A stretch of DNA of 64,000 nucleotides from Mytilus californianus (Eukaryota; Mollusca; Bivalvia; Mytilida; Mytilidae), in NCBI RefSeq assembly GCF_021869535.1, contig NW_026262690.1, forward strand, positions 9,039,501-9,103,500, written 5' to 3'. Positions 1 through 12,000 of the stretch are shown piece after piece. A program made the position numbers and the translations under genes. Below the pieces are notes generated by a model, which saw only the letters and a list, made by a program, of their open reading frames with translations, was not told the origin of the DNA and did no database searches. How positions within the stretch are numbered: the stretch's first letter is position 1; every line of letters begins with the position of its first letter.

Positions 1-100
1 GAATGATATATAAACAGACGACAAATTCAAGATTTTTGAATAAAATAAGAAATAATATATAATGTGTTCTGTTTTTATAAATTCATGATATAGGTATGAG

Positions 101-271
101 ATGCGGACGGGTTTTCATCGCGCCTACAGCCATCCAGGTGCAAAATTGATACACGAAAAGATAAATATTAAGAATAGTTCACGAACAGAGCGTGTAAGAG
201 ATTTAAAAGTAGCAGTTAAGTTTCATTTGCAGAAAAATGTACCTTTTAACATAATTATTAATGTTGTTTAA
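101..271 (+). other. Small ORF of 56 codons, coding status doubtful
   Basis: An ATG at 101 opens a 56-codon frame that ends in TAA at 269-271. The predicted peptide is basic in the middle and has no signal peptide, membrane segment or family motif that I recognise. A possible acceptor (gatatag) lies just upstream, so it could instead be the last exon of a gene entering from the left. I saw no donor or partner exon. Chance is a real explanation at this length. Confidence 0.12.
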
Positions 272-773
272 CTTAAAACCGGTTTTGTTATTCAGCTTGT
301 TGATATTGAATCAAATTCCACTATGCTGTTTTCGTTATGCGATTCATGTTTACTGTCGAATAATGATACTAGACTTTCATTTTCACTGTAGGGCGATTCA
401 TTTCTATTGTATATGCGATGCATTTTCACAGAAGGAAATTAATTAATTTTCATTATATAAAGTCTTAATTCAGCCGAATCTCTAACAAAATTTATGAAGT
501 CAGAAGGATTGATTATATATGCATACTTATTGAGTGAAAGTCTGAGGTAATATATCAATAAATTCCTTAAACATGGTATTTATTGCTAACATAGTCAATT
601 CTATTTTCTCAAATAATTTGTCCTGATCTATATGTAGGATAAAATTTATTCTTTCCTATGACACGTCATCATTAAATACATATATCTTGGACAGTTAATC
701 CAATCCACGTCACCGGAAAAGCAAAGTTTCTGTTTCGGTCTAAATCTACATCGCATAATAATAAATTAAACGT

Positions 774-939
774 CATTAGAGCTAATTTCCTAATGCTTGT
801 AGTTAAAATGTGTGGTTGGCCTTGATTGTGTAAATGTTGCCTCAGCATTGTAATTAAGATTGAGCAAACGTTTATACAAACAAAGCAAGCAAGCCAACCA
901 AACCTTTAAACTACAAGCATTAGGAAAATAGCTTTAATG
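774..939. mobile_element. Short inverted-repeat element (MITE-like stem-loop)
   Basis: The left arm (774-826) and right arm (880-939) are near-complementary. Both begin CATTA(G/A)AGCTA and share TTTCCTAATGCTTGTAGTT, then a GGTTGGC block. The roughly 166-bp unit has no coding capacity. The size and long arms fit a non-autonomous DNA transposon. No target duplication is clear because the arms grade into the flanks. Confidence 0.55.
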
Positions 940-1427
940 GATGTATTTGAGATAACAAAGAGCATTCACAAAACGATCTTCATTTCAAGATTGAATGAGT
1001 GGAAACGTTTTCATCTTGCACAAACAATTGACGCTTGGGTGACTGGATAATTGATATTTATCATGCTATTGTGTATAAATCTTATACAGTAAAGAAAGTT
1101 CGAGCAACAGTCGAGTCACCTTAAATATGCTTGAATTTCTTATAAGTCGGTCTTATAAATAAGCCAATACGCAATTATGAGAATACAAAGAAATATTGAA
1201 AACAGTTTATTGTTACATGTTTAAATGGTTCTATACCACGGGGTATAACCGCCGTACAATTGATTCCGGACGTTAATCGCTACATTGCGATGTTGGTAGA
1301 TATACCATTCTTGTATTTACACCAAAGACTAATTGACTAACTGTTCAGTTAAGTATTCAATGTTTATGAAAACAAAGTTTACTGCTCCTGGCAGCATTGT
1401 ATATCATTTAAATTACATGAACACCAT

Positions 1428-2701
1428 GGGGGGGGGGGGGGGCAGGAGGATTTTGAAAATAAATAACTCAGCCTTGATAATCACAAAAATAAATGGTTTG
1501 TTCCGTGGTAGTTTGAAAATAAATTACCTGACTTGCAATGTATTGAAAATAAATAACTCAGCAGGTCTAATCGAAAGTATGAGATGGCACCAGATTCTTC
1601 ATAAATTCATCTTTTTTTTTACAAAAAAAAAATCGGGAAACACTTTCCCATATCTTTTAATAATAAAAGTATAAATATTATTTAAATATACTTGAAATGT
1701 CAGAAAATTGGTTTCATTTAACTTGAGGTTAATTGTCTCAGGAACACTTACCTCCCTTTTATTAAATCAGGGCCGTAACTACATTGAGACAAATGCCTCA
1801 TGTAGGAAATTTCAAAACCAAACGCTTGTCTCCATATCAAATTGTGTTCACCGTGAGTGCCTTGCAAGAAGCAAGTTCTATTCTCCCCCAGACGTAGCCC
1901 CTGATTTTTCGGGATCAATGTTTCTTATTTATTTGTCTTTTGTTCATTGATTGCCCTTCTGTATTCTGTTAGTGTTGCATTCATTTTGTAATTTAGTAAT
2001 TTTATTATTAACTTGATCATGAGTTTAAAAAAACACAGCAGCCACAGACTTAACTATGTGAATTACATTTTTGCTTTATCATGCATATTTGTCTTTTGAT
2101 GTTGTTCCTAGAAACTTAAGTCTTACACTGAATCTATAATGTGATTTTGCTTTGAGACCAAAATATTGTCATAAAATTATTAAAACAGAACTTGCATTTT
2201 CAGTTTAAGAAAGGGTCTGGGGAACACCCAGAAGGTATGATTTTGCATCATTTGTTCTATAGCTTCTTGGGCCTTCAGCGGTTCAAAAACCCTTCAAAAA
2301 AAATTTTGCCTCGCTCCGCTCGGCGAAACATGTCTGCAAATACTTTTAAAAGAGCCTTAGTTACAACCAAACTTTAATACTGTGTATGTATGCAATACAT
2401 GTATATGCATTGGGGCATATAGAAGATTCATTTCTACAGAGGTTAATAATTAATTCTGATTAAATGGTACATAATGACTTGACTATACATGAATTATTTA
2501 TAATAAACAAATAATTTAAAAATTGTATGTTTTCGAATATTATAAATATAGTTGTGAAAATAAATAATCAGTCCCTTGCTTTAATGATAATGAAAAATTT
2601 GCTTCAATAGTGCAGAAAATAGATAATCTGTCCTCTTAGTTAACAAAAATAAATAACCGATCCAAAACAATTCCTCCTGCCCCCCCCCCCCCCCCCCCCC
2701 C
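1428..2701. repeat. Segment bounded by a G-tract and a C-tract
   Basis: A run of about 15 G (1428-1442) followed by CAGGAGGA faces, at the far end, TCCTCCTG followed by about 22 C (2680-2701), so the two ends form a short inverted repeat with homopolymer tips. Directly inside both ends is a degenerate motif, GAAAATAAATAACTCAG-like, at about 1454, 1514, 1546, 2556, 2612 and 2644. It is in the same orientation at both ends. Open frames inside are short and unconvincing. Confidence 0.35.
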
Positions 2702-2996
2702 ACCAGAATATCAAATGGTCGTCCCCTAAGACCTATATTTCTGGGAGAAACTGATTTCTTTTCAAACAAACTGAGTCCTCGTAATGCAAGATAGTTAAGA
2801 TGCCTTTAATAATACCACGGGTAATGTATTGTGTTGTTAAAGTATATTGTATTGATGCATGTAGTCAATAAAATAACACGTAAACAGGTAAGATATTTTT
2901 AGAATTTTTACCTGTATTTTCAATACACATTTCGTAATTACAAAAATTAATATTCTTCAGTTTAAATGCATTTCAAGAAGGAATAAAAAGATTGAA

Positions 2997-3066
2997 ATGC
3001 ATATTTCGGGAGTGGATCTAAGAGGATGTCAATTTCCTCGACAACAGTTAACACCAGAGGAGGAAG
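2997..3066 (+). CDS. Gene A exon 1 (start codon, N-terminal cytosolic tail)
   Basis: Encodes 23 residues plus the first base of the next codon, ending ...TPEEE. The donor is GAAG|GTAAGTAG, a near-perfect consensus. The single leftover G joins CA of exon 2 to make Ala, which supports the pairing. A pyrimidine-containing acceptor (attcttcag) at about 2951-2960 suggests that a 5' UTR intron lies upstream. Confidence 0.7.
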
Positions 3067-6000
3067 GTAAGTAGGTTTTAATTAACTGTTCATAAAGCCT
3101 AATTCTAGGGGACACTAACACACTGTATTAAATCTGAACCACACTGTTTTTATCAAACCTAATTCTAGGGGACACTAACCCACTGTATGGAATCTGAACC
3201 ACAGTGTTCATGAAGCCTAATTCTAGGTGACACTAACCCACTGCACAGAATCTAAAGAAAAGTATTCATAAAGCCTAATTCTACGGGACACTAACCCACT
3301 GTATGGAATCTGAACCACACTGTTCATCAAGCCTAATTCCAGGGGACACTAACCCACTGTAAGGAATCTGAACCACAATGTTCATAAAGCATAAATGCAA
3401 GCGACAATAACACATTGTATGGAATCTGAACCACAGTGTTCATAAAGACTAATTCTAGGGGACATTAACCTACTGTGTGGAATCTGAACCAGTGTTCATA
3501 AAGCCTAATTCTAGGGGACACTTAACCACTGTACGGAATCTGAAGAAAAATATTCATAAAGCCTAATTCTACGGGACACTAACCCACTGTATGGAATCTG
3601 AACCTCACTGTTCATCAAGCCTAATTCCTGGGGACACTAACCCACTGTAAGGAATGTAAGGAATCTAAACCACAATGTCCATAAAGCATAAATCCAAGCG
3701 ACACTAACACATTGTATGGAATCTGAACCTCACTGTTCATCAAGCCTAATTCCAGGGGACACTAACCCACTATAAGGAATGTAAGGAATCTGAACCACAA
3801 TGTCCATAAAGCATAAATCCAAGCGACACTAACACATTGTATGGAATCTGAACCACAGTGTTCATAAAGCCTAATTCTAGGGGACACTAACCCACTGTAT
3901 GGAATCTGAACCACAGTGTTCATGAAGCCTAATTCTAGGGACACTAGCCCACTGTACGGAATCTGAAGAAAAGTATTCATAAAGCCTAATTCTACGGGAC
4001 ACTAACCCACTGTATGGAATCTGAACCACACTGTTCATCAAGCCTAATTCCAGGGGACACTAACCCACTGTCAGGAATCTGAACCACAATGTTCATAAAG
4101 CATAAATGCCAGCGACACTAACACATTGTATGGAATCTGAACCAAAGTGTTCATAAAGCCTAATTCTAAGGGACATTAACCTACTGTATGGAATCTGAAC
4201 CAGTGTTCATAAAGCCTAATTCTAGGGGACACTAAACCACTGTACGGAATCTGAAGAAAAATATTCATAAAGCCTAATTCTACGGGAAACTAACCCACTG
4301 TATGGAATCTGAACCTCACTGTTCATCAAGCCTAATTCCAGGGGACACTAACCCACTGTAAGGAATGTAAGGAATCTGAACCACAATGTCCATAAAGCAT
4401 AAATCCAAGCGACACTAACACATTGTATGGAATCTGAACCACAGTGTTCATAAAGCCTAATTCTAGGGGACACTGACCCACTGTAAGGAATCTGAAGAAA
4501 AGTTTTCATAATGCCTAATTCTAGGGGACACTATTAAACCCACTGTATGGAATCTGAACCACACTGTTCATAAAGCCTAATTCTAGGGGACACTAACCCC
4601 CTGTATGGAATCTGAACCACACTATTCATAAAGCCTAATTCTAGGTGACACTAACCAACTGTAGAGCTGTATGGAATCTGAACCACATCACATTCGATGT
4701 TAACATCTCAATCCTCCAACTTCTTAACCTTAATCTTAAATTCAATCTGGAAGTTTTCCATTTATGTTGAAAAACACCAGAGTACTAAAGGCTTCTCAAA
4801 GATATAAAAACTTATAAAAAAGCAACCATTTTATTTTAGGTGAAGCCCCATTATCCTCATTTTCCCCTTATTTAAACAACTTTGAAGGATGACAGATGAA
4901 AATAGTATCCAATTTCACACATATTTACTAGAGTTTTGTTTTAGATTTGATTTGATTGATTGATTGATAGTTGATGTTTTAACGCCACTTTTAAACGCCA
5001 CATTTAGGCTATTTCGTGGCGGCCAGTTTTTATTGGTGGAGGAAGCAGGAGTGCCCAGAGAAAACCACCGACCTTCGATAGGAAAACTGACAATCCTAGT
5101 CAATTAAGATTGGAGTCGAGTGCACCGGCACGAGCGGGGTACGAACTCATAACCTCAGTGTTGACTGGCTAGTGATTACAGTAGTAGAACTACTTAGACC
5201 ACTTGGCCACCGAGGCCCCCAGATTTGATTGGAGGAAGTGTTGTTATCTGATTATAACGGATATACTACCGGTATCTGTAAACATATAGCAGTTTTATTT
5301 CGAATAAACGTTATACTATATACAATGAGTGCGCAAAGAAATTCAAAACATCACATTTGAGTGAGTGTATATACATTTTTCATGTAAGAGATTTTACTTA
5401 AAATGTCACAAAAGAAGTAAGTTTCTGAGAATGAAATTGAGACATAATCTTAACAAATAAATTCTTCATTTTTATTAATTAATTCCTTATGTGTTGAATT
5501 GTTTAACATAAAACGAAGGATTACATGTCGAAGTACCTTCGTGTAACTTTAACTAAAATAACAAAAAAAAACCTTGAAAAACGTTGTTACCATCAAGCAA
5601 TGATCGAAAATGGAAAGAATTCTGTATATCTCTCATATTGTGATAATTAGAAATTAAATGATTTTTTTTTTAAGTTCCATGGAAATTTTTGTAAAATAAC
5701 CACACAACCACACTTTCAATTTTTCAGCAAGATTTTTAGCGCTACGCATAAATGTAGTGAACAAGTATAAGATTATTGCTATGGCGATGGCAGGTGGTGC
5801 GGTACTGTTAATCATTGCTGGTATAGTAATTGTTTCTAAGAGCACAGGAGGTGGCTTCCCCTTGACATCTGGATCTCCTATTTGGGCTGGATCATTGGTA
5901 AGAAAGCTTGCCTGTTAATTTTCTACTTGATTTTAGTTTTATGACAAAACTTCAGTTTGTTTATCTTTCAGTTTTCAAATGCTTCGTTTTTTCCTTGTCA

Positions 6001-9000
6001 CCCTCAGACATATATATTTATATTTCATACGACGATCGGAAACCTGAAAATAGTTTTGCGATTAGATATTTTTCGTTTTCACTCGGTTCAAAGATCAAGA
6101 AACAGTCTGTTAATTTGCTTTTAAAATAACAATGAAGTCAAGTTTTATTTTCAAGGACGAATCTATACTGCGAAAATGTGACGTTTAAGGTAGATTCACT
6201 GTATACCGCCATCTTGTAATACTTCATGTCAAAATGCCAGATTTTGATTGGTTAATACGAGGTAGACAATTTACTCTATCCTATGGTAAACACTCTATTA
6301 CCCTTCACGGAGACGCTTGATCAAGTGTGCGCTTTATTAAATACGGATGGTTGTTATGTACAAGACGTCATAGTTTATTACTTTGAATTTGAAATTTAAT
6401 AGACAGTAATAACAGAACATTCAGTATAATAAATTAAATAACACATATCTGAGAGGGTGATAGAGCAGATTGTTACCCCTCGAAAAGACATTGTCAACCT
6501 TGGCTTCGCCTCAGTTGACAATGTTTTCTCGGGGTAACAATCTGCTCTATCGCCCTCTCAGCTGGGTCATTATAAAAAAAACATGCAAAACTATGTTATT
6601 TTGATCTTTTTAAGTCACAGACATGAAAATATATCAAAATAACACTTGTATATGTTAGATTTTAATGTTTTGTTATACACTATATACAGTTTACAGTATG
6701 AAATGTTATAAAAACATCCTTAATGTTTTCTTAAACCTTTGGATATAGCCAGAATTTGCTGTTATTTTTTATTAAATACCTTTCAGACCTGAAATAGGAC
6801 TATTATTCATATCATTTGTTATTAGGATTTATCACTATTTATCGCATTTTGATACAAACCAACAGTTTTTAATGATTTGGGAGGTGTATATAGATATAGG
6901 AAGATGTGGTATGAGTGCCAATGAGACAACTCTCCATCCAAGTAACAATTTATAAAAGTAAACCATTATAGGTCAAGGTACGGCCTTCAACACGTAGCAT
7001 TGGCTCACATCGAACAGCAAGCTATAAAGGGCCCCAAAAATTACTAGTGTAAAACCATTCAAACGGGAAAACCAACGGTCTAATATATTATAAAAACGAG
7101 AAACGAGAAACACGTATGAACTACATAAACAGACGACAACTACTGTACATCAGATTCCTGACTTAGGACAGGTGCAAACATTTGCAGCGGGATTAAACGT
7201 TTTAATGGTACCAAACCTTCTGTGTGTTTGTTTTATAATAAAAATTTTCAACAAAAAGAAGAGTCTCATTTTTTTAAGTCACTGGTGTAACCAAAATACA
7301 AATTGGTTGGGTAAGAGTTATCTTTCTCAAGATTTCAGCATTTACAATAGTTTCTCCCCTAGCAATGTTAACTGTAAGCATGTTATGCAAAAGAAAAATA
7401 AATCGATGTTGAAAATTTAGTGAAATAATGTTAAAAGTAAGTAAAAGCTATATTGTAAATGAAAATAGTGTCCATGGTGTACCCTTATAAAAATCATTTT
7501 CCGAAAGATTTCCTGCACTTTGATTTATGAAAAGATATTGATTGTAGAAACATGTACCAGGAACAACATATAAAATAGGGGAATGGAACACTTATTTTGT
7601 AACTAGATCTAAAAATACACCTGTAAATCATTGGTGTTACTGTCAATGGTGAGACTACTTTAATAAAATAACACCACTGACCAGTTTAGTAACAACACTG
7701 AATGTGTTATGACAATTAGCATTTTTTGTGTTTCTTTCATGTTTAACAAGCGAAAAATCATATCATTTATGAAATATAATACTTATTTAACAATGTTTTA
7801 ACAATATGATGAATTACATATACAAAGTTTTCACAAACTGGTGTATGCTGGTAACACCAATGACACTATTTAGTAACACTATTGACATTTTTAGTTATTG
7901 ACGTTATGTTATATAATTTGAGATTTTTTAGCCTAAGAATTATTTGTTTTTTTCTTTTTCTTTGGCTGAGTTTTCTTTGTTTTGTGTTCAGTACTAAATA
8001 AAAGTAAAATTTGAAATGTGTTGTCAATGGTGATACTTTTGTGTCATTGTAGTTACTGAAGGGTCAGTGTTGTTACTATATAACTAGAGGCTCTCAAGAG
8101 CCTGTGTCGCTCACCTGGTTCTACTTTGGTTTTGGAAATAATGTTAAAATAGATTAAAATCATAACAGATACCCTTATTATGAGTGAGGCCAAATTTGGT
8201 TTAATATTGGCCCTGTAATTTAATAAAAAAATCCTGGTGGCCATCTTGAACAGTAAATCAGCAACAAAGTAGCAACACTTCATCAGCACCTCATAAGAAA
8301 CATTTATGACATGTTTGGTTTCATTCCATTCAGTGCACCTCTAAAAGAAGCATTTGTATGTATTTGCAATAGGGTCTTATGTTAAAGGAAGTCCCCCCAC
8401 CCCCTGGCTGCCATCGTGGATGAAGGATCAGCTTCAAAGTAACAACACTTAGTCAGCACCTCATAAGAAACATTCATGCCATGTTTGGTTTCAATCCATT
8501 CAGTGGTTCTCTAAAAGAAGACATTTGTATGTATTGTCCATAGGGTCCTTTGTTTAACACTGTCCCCAGCTGGTGGCCATCTTGGATGATGAATCGGCTT
8601 CAAAGTAACAACACTTGGTCAGCACTTCATAAGGAACATTCATGCCATGTTTGGTTTCATTCCATTCAGTGGTTCTCTCAAAGAAGACTTTCGTATGTAT
8701 TTCCCATAGGGTCATATGTTAAACTAAGTCCCCCCTGGCGGCCATCTTGGATTATGGATCGGCTTCAAAGTAACAACACTTGGTCAGCACCTCAAAAGGA
8801 ACATTCATGCTATGTTTGGTTTCAATCAATTCAGTGGTTCTCTAAAAGAAGACATTTGTATGTATTGTCCATAGAGTCCTTTGTTAAACACTGTCCCCAG
8901 CTGGTGGCCATCTTGGATGATGGATCGGCTTCAAAGTAACAACACTTGGTCAGCACTTCATAAGGAACATTCATGCCATATTTGGTTTCAATCCATTCAG

Positions 9001-12000
9001 TGGTTCTCTAAAAGAAGACATTTGTATGTATTGTCCATAGGGTCCTTTGTTAAACTAAGTCCCCTGCTGGCGGCCATCTTGGAGGATGGATCGGCTTCAA
9101 AGTAACAACACGTGGTCAGCACCTCATAAGGAACATTCATGCCATGTTTGGTTTCATTCCATTCAGTGGTTCTCTAAAAGAAGACATTTGTATGTATTTC
9201 CCATAGGGTCCCATGTTAAACTAAGTCCCCCGCAGGCGGCCGTCTTGGATTATGGATCGGCTTCAAAGTAACAACACTTGGTCAGCACCTCATAAGGAAC
9301 ATTCATGCCATGTTTGATTTCATTATATTCAGTGGTTCTCTAAAAGAAGACATTTGTATGTATTTCCCATAGGGTCCTATGTTAAACTAAGTCCCCCGCT
9401 GGCGGCCATCTTGCATGATGGATCGGCTTCAAAGTAACAACACTTGGTCAGCACCTCATAAGGAACGTTCATGCCATGTTTAGTTTCATTCCATTCAGTG
9501 GTTCTCTAAAAGAAGACATTTGTATGTATTTCCCATAGGGTCCTATGTTAAACTAAGTCCCCCGCTGGCGGCCATCTTGGATGATGGATCGGCTTCAAAG
9601 TAACTACATTTGGTCAGCACCTCATAAGGAACATTCATGCCATGTTTGGTTCCATTCCATTCAGTGGTTCTCTAGAAGAAGTTCAAAATGTAAAAAGTTA
9701 ACGACGACGACGACGACGGACGACGGACGACGGATGCCAAGTGATGAGAAAAGCTAAAATGCAATAATTTTTATTTTTTATTAACAGATGAAAGTGTTTT
9801 AGGCCGTATACGAAGGATTAGGCATTATCTTATCATTCAGTCTTACACATTTTACATATATTTAGTTTAAGTGTATTTTTTAATATTAACAACGGCCATA
9901 ATTAGGACAGCCAACTTTTTTACAACAATTTACTCTGAAATTGATGTTTAAATAGAATGCATACCTATAAAAATAATGTCAATAAGTAGTAATTTTAACC
10001 TTAACAACAAATTGGAACAGTTGTTAGATATTTAACAATATTTTTTTAGTAACTAAATGCATGTTTTATATTGGTAACACCATTGACATGGTTCTATCAG
10101 AGGATGACCTAAATTTGTTAAAATTGAAGGAACTCTTCATTTTTCCCATTGCATATTTCTGAATATAGTTGCTACCATATCATTGAATAGGAAGACATAT
10201 TTAAATTTTTAAAACAATGACATCATTTTTCCAAATTTTCCCTCATCGAAATTTGCATGTTTTTTGATAATGACCCAGCTATGTGTTATTCATATATTGT
10301 ACAATAGCAGTACACAATCGGTCTAGTTCTTTGCCTGAATGCAAATTTTGAGACAGATTTGCAATTTATGTATGAGACAGTTTATTTGTATAAAGAAAAA
10401 TAAATGATTTATTGCATTATTCAAAATGTTTATAAATAAATACCAAATATTTGTGTTTTTTAGAATAAATTTTTTTCAACTTAGCCATTTAAGGGGAGCC
10501 TTATAGTCGATTTTTTATACTAGAATGATAGTGAAATATTGATTTTTTTACTTGTAGCAAGAAAAGAAGTTCGGTGAAACCAATTTTTATTTTTATTTTC
10601 TTAAAGCATATTACAAAACCTATCTTCTCATATGTTATTTCACAAAATTCTATCTCATGGATTTCTTTTTTATTCACAAAAATAGGTTTTTTCATGAAAA
10701 ATCTATGCAAATTTGGGCAATTTTGCACGACTTGTAGCTTGAAATATAGAACGGTGACCCATACTTTTTATTATATTTTTTGAAAAAGATAGTAAAATCT
10801 TCATTTTGGCAAAGTATAAGAAAATTCTATCTGAGGAAAAATATACTGATGATCAACCTTAACTATATTTAAAAAAAGGGGAAAAAGTACTTTTCTAAAC
10901 AACATCTTTAAGAGTAACCACCGGGGACTGATAATCATAAGAAATGGTTTTTCTAGCACAATACTGAAAGACCATCGTGAAATGTACCACAAAATGATAA
11001 ACAATGTGCTCAACTAGAATAAACATTAAAAAAAAGTAATGTTTAAACTCGAAACAACCCTTTTACCATTAAACGCATATTCCTCAGGTAAAGTATACCA
11101 CAGGCGATATTAACCTTTCTTTGTAACCTCTGATATAATATTGTTGGCCTTTAAAATTAGTATTTTTTCATCTTATTGTATTTTTTAGATCTTATTAGGA
11201 GCTATCTTTGGACTTGCACTTGGATCAAGTAATTCAGAATGGAAAACAGAAAGTGATAAATCAAAACAACGATGTCTTGTAAGCAAACAAAAAACGTATT
11301 CTAAAAAGACAAATATATATGACAGTGTTTTTTTTAATCAGGTACACATGTGCAGCCAGAACGGACCAAGGATTTTGAAAGGGGGGCTGGCAAGCAAACG
11401 TTTGGAGTAATACTTGTTAAAAGTCTATGCATTTATCATATATAAAGCTCCCTCTGTCCTCCTCTTAATCCGCCTCTGAGAGCTGTATTTGAGAATGTTT
11501 TCTTTGAGACAATCTCATAATATTTATGCGCAATTATATTTTTTAAATTTTTTTATCGCTCTCCGTTCATCCATTTTATATTAAATGATGAAGTAATAGG
11601 ATGACCCATAATAAATTCAAACGAGAAAACTAACTGCCTGATTTATGTACAAAATAATGAACGAAAAACAAATATGATCTACAGCAACAAACGACAACTT
11701 ACCACAGAAGACAGGCTCCTGACTTAGGACGGGCACATACAGAATGTGGCGGGGTTAAACTTGTTTTAAGGCGCAAACCCTCCCCTAACCTGGGACAGTG
11801 GTCTAACAGTACAACATAAGAACAAACTATAAAAATAGGCGATCTCAAGTCATCTTAAATAAACTGGACAAAAGAATCTTTTCTGAAAGTGAAACTCATT
11901 TGTTGTATCAGTAGCATGAAAACTTAAGTTCATTTATTTTTGAATGCTAAAATAACAATTTGCAACTTGAAGATGAATTAAACAAAAATAAAGTAAAGGC

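Larger units (their letters stand above)
6562..10278. mobile_element. 3.7-kb inverted-repeat element, composite, no transposase seen
   Basis: The left end CTGGGTCATTATAAAAAAAA followed by CATGCAAA pairs with TTTGCATG followed by TTTTTTGATAATGACCCAG at the right end, so terminal inverted repeats of about 27 bp. The interior has several copies of a GTTAC-ACCAATGAC-like phrase (about 7620-8070 and 10073-10087) and two nested repeats. No open frame resembles a transposase, so it is non-autonomous or decayed. The 'atatgtgttatt' that should follow the palindrome at 6449-6561 occurs only after 10278, which suggests insertion into that palindrome's flank. Confidence 0.5.

Noticed and set aside
8550..9271. 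Open frames of 61-129 codons reading FNTVPSWWPSWMMNRLQSNN-type repeats
   Set aside because: They arise from the 165-bp tandem units of a dispersed element (165 = 55 codons) and have no start, splice or domain support.
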